Shown one piece after another: positions 57,930 through 64,000 of a stretch of 64,000 nucleotides of DNA; the stretch's first letter is position 1; each line of letters starts with the position of its first letter. Source of the DNA: Helicobacter cynogastricus (lineage in GTDB: Bacteria > Campylobacterota > Campylobacteria > Campylobacterales > Helicobacteraceae); the NCBI RefSeq assembly GCF_900197855.1, contig NZ_FZMQ01000015.1, forward strand, positions 66,649-130,648, given 5' to 3'. A program made the translations under genes and the position numbers. Below the pieces are notes generated by a model. It ran no database searches. It saw only the letters and a list, made by a program, of their open reading frames with translations, and was not told the origin of the DNA.

Positions 57930-59528
57930 ATGAGGATAACTTTGCAAGTGCGTGCCTTTTTTTATATGTTCGTCTTGATGGGTGCGTTTGTGTTTTCCAT
58001 TTTTATACTGATCAAGCGGGATTATTCTCACCTAACAGAACTGCAAGGCCGTGCAGTTGCAAAAAGTATCAACGCTTCTATCATTAACACAATTGTGCAA
58101 GCTATCACTGTAGGAACAACTGAAGCTATTCACAAAGCCATTGATGATAGTAACAAGCTCCCGGGGGTTAAAATGAAATTCTACCCAAGCAAGGGAGATA
58201 TTCAGCTCTTTGGACTCAATGAGTCGTTCACTACAGACCCTGATATTGTGAAATATTTTGACAACCCTAGCACTCCACAAGAAGTAAGCGTGAGAGATGG
58301 CAAAGATGGGGAACAGCATGTACGCGTCTTGCAACCTTTAGTAGGAGATAAGAGTTGTGTTGCTTGCCACACTAATAACAAGGTGGGGGATATGATTGGA
58401 GTGATGCAAGTTAAGCTCTCCTTAGGAGAGATTCATCGCAACGCAGACACGCTGAGCACTAAAACCCTCACTTGGATGTTAGCCATTTCTACAGGTATCA
58501 TCATCCTCATCGCATCCGTGGTGCACATAGATGTCATTCGTCCTTTAAATAATTTGAAAGACACGGCGCAAGACTTAGTCTCTTCCAAAGAAGCCGATCT
58601 CACTAAAACACTTACCATTCGATCTAAAGATGAAATCGGAGTCGCATGTGGTCTTATCAATCAATTTATCGCCAAAATTGGGGCAATTGTCAAAATTGGT
58701 AAGAGTATTGTGGAGGAAAATAACCAAATAGGTACAGCCCTTAAGAGCTCCACCATTACCCTTAATGAGGCAGCTGATCGAGAGCTCAAATCAGTAGAAA
58801 ATCTTAAAGACATCAACCATCAAGTAAGCGAAAATTTGCAGTTAGCCAAAGGGAATTTGGGAGATACCATTGAAAACTTAGATCAAACCGGAGTGATCTT
58901 GGGGGCGTTTGTAGGCAAAATCCAAAATTCAGTGGATATGATTTTAGCCTCTGCACAAAACCAACAAGAGATCGCCACTGAATCCGGCACTTTAATCAGC
59001 CACGCCAATGAAATTAAGGGCGTGCTCACCATTATTGGCGACATTGCCAATCAAACGAACTTACTTGCCTTGAACGCCGCCATAGAGGCCGCGCGCGCGG
59101 GCGAACATGGGCGCGGGTTTGCGGTGGTCGCTGATGAAGTGCGCAACTTGGCGAGCAAAACACAAAAATCCTTAGGGGATATTACCGCGATGGTGAATAT
59201 GGTTACTCAGAGTATTGAGAGCATGGGGACGCGCATTCAAAGCGTAGCCACTCAGTCGCAAGAAGTCTCTGAGAAAACTTCATTATTGATCAAAGATGCG
59301 CAAAACGCCACACAAAACCTCAACAACACCAAAAATAAATCTCAAGAAACCCGCGATCAGACTGATATTGTCGTAGCCAAAATGGAAGAGCTCAACCAAA
59401 TTACCTTAGACTTCCTCAATATCTTTAATGAAGTCAGAGGAGTACGCGAGCAGTTAGAGGCGCATAGCTTAAAGCTAGTAACTAAAAATCAGGAATTGGA
59501 AAGTGAGTTTGGAAAATTCAAAGTCTAG
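57930..59528 (+). CDS. methyl-accepting chemotaxis protein with periplasmic haem-c motif
   Basis: 532 residues. First span at 9-29; periplasmic domain to about 180 containing [10 protein letters not shown] (C-x-x-C-H haem attachment) near residue 136, typical of DUF3365/Tll0287-like sensors; second span near 185-205; HAMP; and a methyl-accepting domain with the hairpin [38 protein letters not shown] covalent haem suggests sensing of redox, oxygen, NO or CO. Its expression is probably tuned by the repeat leader. TTGGAG precedes ATG 57930. Confidence 0.9.
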   Translation: MRITLQVRAFFYMFVLMGAFVFSIFILIKRDYSHLTELQGRAVAKSINASIINTIVQAITVGTTEAIHKAIDDSNKLPGVKMKFYPSKGDIQLFGLNESFTTDPDIVKYFDNPSTPQEVSVRDGKDGEQHVRVLQPLVGDKSCVACHTNNKVGDMIGVMQVKLSLGEIHRNADTLSTKTLTWMLAISTGIIILIASVVHIDVIRPLNNLKDTAQDLVSSKEADLTKTLTIRSKDEIGVACGLINQFIAKIGAIVKIGKSIVEENNQIGTALKSSTITLNEAADRELKSVENLKDINHQVSENLQLAKGNLGDTIENLDQTGVILGAFVGKIQNSVDMILASAQNQQEIATESGTLISHANEIKGVLTIIGDIANQTNLLALNAAIEAARAGEHGRGFAVVADEVRNLASKTQKSLGDITAMVNMVTQSIESMGTRIQSVATQSQEVSEKTSLLIKDAQNATQNLNNTKNKSQETRDQTDIVVAKMEELNQITLDFLNIFNEVRGVREQLEAHSLKLVTKNQELESEFGKFKV

Positions 59529-59567
59529 GGCGTATTGGAGTATAATAAGCCCAAAAAAGGGATTTTC

Positions 59568-61442
59568 ATGGAAGTGGATATTGTGGTCGTGGGAGGAGGG
59601 CACGCGGGCTTAGAGGCCGCTCTTGTGGGGGCAAAGATGGGGGCGCGTGTGCACATGCTCACCCTCTTAGTGGACAACATCGCGCTAGCTAGTTGCAATC
59701 CGGCCATTGGAGGGCTGGGCAAGGGACACTTAGTTAAAGAAATAGACGCGTTGGGGGGGGTTATGGGGTTTTTGAGCGATAAAAGCGCGTTGCAATGTAG
59801 AATCTTAAACGCTTCTAAAGGGCCTGCTGTGCGGGGCACGCGCGCCCAAATTGACATGGACACTTACCGCATAGAGGCGCGCAATCTTGCCTTACAAACT
59901 CCTAATTTGAGCATTTCTCAAGAAATGGCAGACACGCTTTTATTAGAGGGGGGGGCTGTAGTGGGGGTACAAACTAATATTGGCAAAAAATACTACGCCA
60001 AGAAAGTTATTTTGACCACCGGCACTTTTTTACAAGGTTTGGTTCACATTGGCACGCACCAAAGTCAGAATGGGCGTTTTGGAGAGAGTGCCTCTGTGAA
60101 ACTCTCTAAGCATTTAAGCGCGTTGGGGCTGGAAGTAGGCAGACTTAAGACGGGCACTTGTCCTAGATTGGCGGGCTCTAGCATTGATTTTAGTGCTTTA
60201 GAGCCCCATTATGGCGACCCTATACCGCCTCAATTTAGCCATGGAACCCACAATTTTAACCCCATCCAACTTCCCTGTTATCTCACCTATACCAACCCCA
60301 ACACCCATGCCATTATAGAAGCTAATTTAGACAAAGCCCCCATGTTTAGCGGGCAGATTGAAAGCGTGGGCCCACGCTATTGCCCTAGCATTGAGGACAA
60401 GATTTGCCGTTTCAAAGACAAAGAACGCCACCAGCTTTTTTTAGAGCCCCAAACCCGCTCTGCTAGCGAATACTATGTCAATGGCTTGAGCACTTCTCTG
60501 CCCTTTGAAATTCAAGAACAGGTGATTTGCTCCATCAAGGGACTAGAAAACGCGCAGATCACGCGCTATGGCTACGCCATTGAGTACGACTTTATCCAAC
60601 CCACAGAATTACACCACACTTTAGAGACCAAAAAAATCCCTAATCTCTATTTAGCCGGACAAATCAATGGCACGACCGGCTATGAAGAGGCGGCCGCTCA
60701 AGGGTTGATGGCAGGCATTAATGCCGTGTGTGCGCTCAGAGGCCAAAAAAGCTTCATTCTCGCGCGCAATGAAGCCTATATTGGGGTGATGATTGACGAT
60801 CTGGTGTGCAAGGGCACGCAAGAGCCCTACCGCATGTTCACCGCGCGCGCAGAATACCGCTTGTTGTTGCGCGAGGACAACGCACGCTTAAGACTGGGCG
60901 CGCACGCGCACGCTTTGGGCTTAATGAGCGCGTCAGAGTATCAAGAGCTCCAAAGTCAGCAAGATCAAATTAGTCAAGCCATGCACACTCTCCAGCACAC
61001 CACGATCACACCTAATAAGCAGACTTTAGCGCAACTCCATGCCCTCAACCTTGCCCCTATCCACGATAAATGCAATGGAGTCTTTTTGGCCGGGCGCGAT
61101 GATTTTAGCTTAGAAAACTTGCGCGCCTTTTTTGCATGTTTGCAGGACTTGGATAGCGTGGCGTTAGAGCAAGTTAAGATCGCCTGCAAATACCATAGCT
61201 ATATTGAAAAGCAGAGCGAATCGATTGCCAAAATGCAGAGCATGTGGGGGGTTAAAATCCCTCCCGATTTTAACTTTGAACATATCCGCGGACTAGGTTT
61301 AGAAGCCATTGAAAAGCTTAGCAAACACCGCCCTCAAACCTTGCTGGAGGCTTCTTATATTAGCGGAATCACCCCGGCTAATCTGGAGGTGTTGCAACTT
61401 TATTTACATCTGCATGCAAAGGCAAAGGGGGTGCTCCCATGA
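59568..61442 (+). CDS. mnmG: tRNA uridine-34 modification enzyme MnmG
   Basis: 624 residues from ATG 59568 (AAAAGGGA upstream). FAD-binding [38 protein letters not shown] near 50, the conserved [13 protein letters not shown] near 200 and the [15 protein letters not shown] motif near 375. Acts with MnmE at wobble uridines. Two G8 tracts lie inside the gene but the frame is intact. Overlaps dapE by four bases. Confidence 0.95.
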   Translation: MEVDIVVVGGGHAGLEAALVGAKMGARVHMLTLLVDNIALASCNPAIGGLGKGHLVKEIDALGGVMGFLSDKSALQCRILNASKGPAVRGTRAQIDMDTYRIEARNLALQTPNLSISQEMADTLLLEGGAVVGVQTNIGKKYYAKKVILTTGTFLQGLVHIGTHQSQNGRFGESASVKLSKHLSALGLEVGRLKTGTCPRLAGSSIDFSALEPHYGDPIPPQFSHGTHNFNPIQLPCYLTYTNPNTHAIIEANLDKAPMFSGQIESVGPRYCPSIEDKICRFKDKERHQLFLEPQTRSASEYYVNGLSTSLPFEIQEQVICSIKGLENAQITRYGYAIEYDFIQPTELHHTLETKKIPNLYLAGQINGTTGYEEAAAQGLMAGINAVCALRGQKSFILARNEAYIGVMIDDLVCKGTQEPYRMFTARAEYRLLLREDNARLRLGAHAHALGLMSASEYQELQSQQDQISQAMHTLQHTTITPNKQTLAQLHALNLAPIHDKCNGVFLAGRDDFSLENLRAFFACLQDLDSVALEQVKIACKYHSYIEKQSESIAKMQSMWGVKIPPDFNFEHIRGLGLEAIEKLSKHRPQTLLEASYISGITPANLEVLQLYLHLHAKAKGVLP

Positions 61443-62584
61443 ATGTTGTAGAGCTCACCCAAAAACTCCTCACTTACCCAACCATCACCCCCAAAGAAGA
61501 GGGGATTTTTGAGTGTGTCTGCACCTTTTTGGGCGATTTTAAAATGCTACGCGCCGATTGCTATGGGGTGAGTAATGTCTTTTTTTACAAACGCTTTGGC
61601 GATCCTACCCTTGAACCCCTGCATTTTTGCTTTGGGGGACATATTGATGTCGTACCTGCTGGAAAAGGTTGGAAACATGATCCCTTTGGGGGCGTGATAA
61701 AGGATAATATGTTATATGGGCGGGGCGCACAAGATATGAAGGGGGGCGTGGGGGCGTTTTTAAGCGCGTTGCGTGCAGTTTGCGACCAGTTGACAGATAA
61801 CCCCCCTCCACTGTTGCTCTCAGTTTTGCTCACCAGTGATGAGGAGGGCGAAGCGCGCTTTGGAACTAAATACATGTTAGAAGTTTTGCAAGAAAAAAAC
61901 CTTTTGCCTCATTATGCTCTTGTGGCTGAACCCACATGTATGCAGGCATTAGGAGATAGTGTTAAGATTGGGAGGCGTGGCTCTATTGGAGGGAAGATCA
62001 TCGTGCAGGGCATTCCCGGGCATGTCGCCTATCCTAAAACCTGTCTTAACCCTATTAATCTTATTGCCGATAAGCTTAATCTCATCGCGGATGCGCATTT
62101 GGATAAGGCTAGTGCCTATTTTGAGCCTTCTAGGCTGGTGATCACCTCCTTAAAGAGCGTGTCAGAAGCTAGCAACATGACCCCTCAAACCCTAGAAATC
62201 TGCTTTAATGTGCGCCATTCCCCCCAAGTTGCCCTAGAGGATGTGGCCCATTTTTTAGATGTGGTTTTAGAGAAAGTCCCCTGCAATATCGCTCTCAAAC
62301 AAAATTCTCTCCCCTTTTTAAGCGCGCAAGATAGCCCCTTAGTGGCGCATATTCAAAGCGCGATCGCCCAAATTTTAAAGCGCACCCCTTGCTTAAACAC
62401 GCAGGGAGGCACGAGCGATGCGCGTTTTTTTGCCGCTTGCGGGGTGGAGGTGGTGGAATTTGGCTTGCTCAATAGCCATATCCATTCCCTAGATGAATGC
62501 GTCTGCTTGCAGGATTTGCAACAATTACAAGGGGTCTTTGTGGCGTTATTACAACTCATCATTAAGGAAGCCTATGGCAAATAA
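61439..62584 (+). CDS. dapE: succinyl-diaminopimelate desuccinylase
   Basis: 381 residues. M20 metallopeptidase: [11 protein letters not shown] near 65 and [16 protein letters not shown] near 95 for zinc binding, [10 protein letters not shown] near 130 with the catalytic Glu, and [13 protein letters not shown] near 325. Releases succinate in lysine/meso-DAP synthesis for peptidoglycan. The mnmG-dapE order matches H. pylori HP0213-HP0212. Confidence 0.94.
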   Translation: MNVVELTQKLLTYPTITPKEEGIFECVCTFLGDFKMLRADCYGVSNVFFYKRFGDPTLEPLHFCFGGHIDVVPAGKGWKHDPFGGVIKDNMLYGRGAQDMKGGVGAFLSALRAVCDQLTDNPPPLLLSVLLTSDEEGEARFGTKYMLEVLQEKNLLPHYALVAEPTCMQALGDSVKIGRRGSIGGKIIVQGIPGHVAYPKTCLNPINLIADKLNLIADAHLDKASAYFEPSRLVITSLKSVSEASNMTPQTLEICFNVRHSPQVALEDVAHFLDVVLEKVPCNIALKQNSLPFLSAQDSPLVAHIQSAIAQILKRTPCLNTQGGTSDARFFAACGVEVVEFGLLNSHIHSLDECVCLQDLQQLQGVFVALLQLIIKEAYGK

Positions 62585-62921
62585 ACATGTAGTTTTTAGT
62601 TCAGATAAAATTGGAGAGGGAGATTTGGGTGCGCAAGTTCTAGTGGGCTTTTTGAAGAGTCTAGCAGAAGTGCCTACAGACTTGCTCCCCAAACAAGTGA
62701 TTTTTTTAAATCGAGGAGTGCTCTTGAGCACACACAACCCCCACCTAGAAAACCCCCAAGCCTTGCAGGCTTTAGAAAATTTGCAAAAACTAGGGGTAGA
62801 AATTCTTTCTTGTCAAACTTGCGTAGAACATTTTGAGGGCAGAATCGCGCTGGGGCGTCTTACCAACGCCCGTGAGGCACTACAATCTCTATTGGGCAGT
62901 CAAGATACGCTGATCTTTTGA
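62574..62921 (+). CDS. DsrE-like domain protein (YedF C-terminal type)
   Basis: 115 residues from ATG 62574, which overlaps the dapE stop. VVFSSDKIGEGDLGAQVLVGFLKSL and VIFLNRGVLLST, then LGVEILSCQTCVEHF and GRLTNAREALQSLL, are the pattern of the DsrE-like second domain of YedF; the usual N-terminal TusA-like sulfurtransferase domain is absent. Two Cys (C-x-x-C) could carry sulfur or selenium. YedF-type genes often occur in selenium-using genomes, but this one is far from selB here. Confidence 0.72.
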   Translation: MANKHVVFSSDKIGEGDLGAQVLVGFLKSLAEVPTDLLPKQVIFLNRGVLLSTHNPHLENPQALQALENLQKLGVEILSCQTCVEHFEGRIALGRLTNAREALQSLLGSQDTLIF

Positions 62922-62922
62922 G

Positions 62923-63606
62923 CTATTGATCTGAATCGCTCTTAGGGTAGCAGAAGCGATACCCCCTACGGCGCACGGTTTCCACCGTGGAAATCCCTAA
63001 AGGTTTGTCCATTTTTTGGCGAATCTGATTGATCGCCACTTCGATCACATTGGGCGTTACCAGTTCTGGTTCTTCCCAAATCGCATCTAGCAACTGCTCT
63101 TTAGAGACGATTTGATCACGATGACGGGCTAGGTGGGTGAGTACTTCAAAGGGTTTGCCCTTCACCTCAATTTCTTTACCCTTGTAGATGATCTTCTCTT
63201 CATCAGGGTTGATGACTAAGTCCTCAATCTCTATGATGCTAGAGCCCCAAAAGCGCAAACGCGCCTCAATCCTAGCGGCCAGCACGCCAAAATCAAAGGG
63301 CTTGACAATAAAGTCATCCACGCCCTCTTTAAAGGCTTTAATCTCTTGCTCACTAGAAGCCTTATTGGTAAGCATAATACTCACAATGGTAGGATGTTTA
63401 GATTTAGCATAGGGGATGAGATTTAACCCACTCCCATCACTGAGCTCTAGACCGACTAAGATGAGATCGTAGTTGCGGATACTGATATAGTACTCCCCAT
63501 CCTCCAAATTCTCAGCCGTGTCTACCTGGAAACCTTTTTCGCCCAAATAAACACTGATTTGTTTGCTCAAGTGAGCATCGTGTTCCACTAATAAAATGCG
63601 CATCAC
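62923..63606 (-). CDS. hsrA: essential orphan response regulator HsrA
   Basis: 227 residues. Receiver domain, then OmpR-type winged helix whose sequence (KGKPFEVLTHLARHRDQIV, TPNVIEVAINQIRQKMDKPL) is that of H. pylori HP1043 as I remember it. At the phospho-acceptor position the protein reads LILVGLELSDG: Gly replaces the usual Asp, and LVEHD lacks the normal acidic pair. It should therefore act without phosphorylation, as HP1043 does. Regulates respiration, translation and redox genes in H. pylori. Confidence 0.94.
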   Translation of the reverse strand: MMRILLVEHDAHLSKQISVYLGEKGFQVDTAENLEDGEYYISIRNYDLILVGLELSDGSGLNLIPYAKSKHPTIVSIMLTNKASSEQEIKAFKEGVDDFIVKPFDFGVLAARIEARLRFWGSSIIEIEDLVINPDEEKIIYKGKEIEVKGKPFEVLTHLARHRDQIVSKEQLLDAIWEEPELVTPNVIEVAINQIRQKMDKPLGISTVETVRRRGYRFCYPKSDSDQ

Positions 63607-63705
63607 AATCCTTTGTCGTCAAACTTAAAGAATTATAACATATTTTGCACAATCAGATTTCGATGTACAACAGCTTAAATAACATATAGAAACACGGGAA
63701 TTGGC

Positions 63706-63711
63706 TAAAAT
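63706..63711 (+). promoter_or_regulatory. -10 box before the right-edge gene
   Basis: TAAAAT after TTGGC, 28 bases before ATG 63739, which has an AGGAG site. Confidence 0.45.
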
Positions 63712-63738
63712 ACATGATCGATTCGCAGGAGTTTTTAA

Positions 63739-64000
63739 ATGCATTACTGGACACAGGAGAGTGTCCAATTAGCTGACCAGCTAGACTATTTGGATCGACT
63801 TTTTAAAATTTACCCCATTTCGTCCAATACGAGGCACTCGCTAGTTCCCCGTGTGCTTGAGGAAATTAGCTATGCTTATGCTAACTTGAATCCGAGCAGT
63901 TATTGCAAATTTTATTGCAACAAGAAATTTTTCCTCTCAAAAATTCTTGTGCCATTTATTTAAAGCGGGACCTCTCAGCACTTGGTCGTAACCTTAAAAT
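63739..64000 (+). pseudogene. frameshifted, unrecognised gene, cut by window edge
   Basis: Starts MHYWTQESVQLADQLDYLDR after AGGAG. The first frame runs well through RVLEEISYAYANLNP, then turns to SSYCKFYCNKKFFL and a stop at 63963. From about 63893 the frame that needs one more base continues in a credible helical sequence (EQLLQILLQQEIFPLKNS, then AIYLKRDLSALGRNLK) to the window end. So a single base seems to be missing near AATCCGAGC. The family is unknown to me; a type II restriction enzyme is a thought only. Confidence 0.6.

Noticed and set aside
57670-58031. Reverse-strand reading frames giving repeated SLY or AFT tripeptides
   Set aside because: They are only the 9-bp leader repeat read backwards; no ribosome site, and they run through the start of the chemoreceptor gene.
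59754-59955. Two G8 tracts in mnmG as phase switches
   Set aside because: Housekeeping gene with intact frame; Gly-rich codons explain them and they are shorter than the tracts in the restriction locus.

Overview
The window looks like chromosome of a gastric, non-pylori Helicobacter (the H. felis / H. bizzozeronii / H. heilmannii group). Evidence: an HsrA-type orphan regulator almost identical to the H. pylori protein in its C-terminal half; the run cheY-prmA-ftsH-pssA-copA-copP; the run agmatine deiminase-hypF-hypE; an HpaA-like lipoprotein; a small H. pylori-type outer-membrane protein; fliP next to glmU; and several simple-sequence contingency loci. Glycerol catabolism (glpF, glpK, glpD) and the selenocysteine elongation factor SelB set it apart from H. 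pylori as I know it. Species assignment is inference.

Layout. 1-2720: a large cysteine-rich repeat protein cut by the left edge. 2735-7270 (minus): a BcgI-like restriction-modification locus with one nuclease-methylase subunit and four target-recognition modules, three of them preceded by poly-G tracts of 14-16 bases. 7374-11605 (plus): a tightly overlapping surface-polysaccharide operon (KdsC-like phosphatase, polysaccharide deacetylase with an (AG)8 tract, three glycosyltransferases), followed by a DASS anion transporter. 13154-22664 (minus): a long, mostly overlapping chain, cheY, prmA, ftsH, pssA, copA, copP, msbA, hpaA-like and a PDC-sensor-like membrane protein. 22746-23915: an S24-type repressor diverging from a four-tRNA operon (Pro, His, Arg, Arg). 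24029-29717 (plus): putA, putP and a Sel1-repeat protein. 29769-35573 (minus): a tiny Cys-rich lipoprotein, selB, glpD, glpK and glpF.

35622-48518: mostly housekeeping genes: DedA, a FlgG-type rod protein, an outer-membrane protein, a DUF4149-like protein, fliP, glmU, rpsB-tsf-metK, a nitroreductase, a thioredoxin-like lipoprotein, ftsY, radA and eptA. 48535-52254: a single-chain type IIG restriction-methylation enzyme, followed on the minus strand by a candidate 18-residue hydrophobic peptide gene with its own promoter. 52530-56721 (minus): agmatine deiminase, hypF and hypE (hydrogenase maturation). 56770-62921 (plus): tsaD, a chemoreceptor with a periplasmic haem-c motif and ten 9-bp repeats in its leader, mnmG, dapE and a DsrE-like protein. 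62923-63606 (minus): hsrA. The right edge holds the start of a frameshifted, unrecognised gene.

The most notable system is the restriction locus at 2735-7270. One constant N-terminal recognition module is followed by three alternative C-terminal modules that share near-identical borders. Each sits behind its own poly-G switch, and as written all three tracts are out of frame. This suggests a specificity subunit varied by both slippage and cassette recombination. The haem-sensor chemoreceptor with a repeat leader and the (AG)8 deacetylase are further likely contingency loci. No CRISPR array, insertion sequence or rRNA gene was seen.
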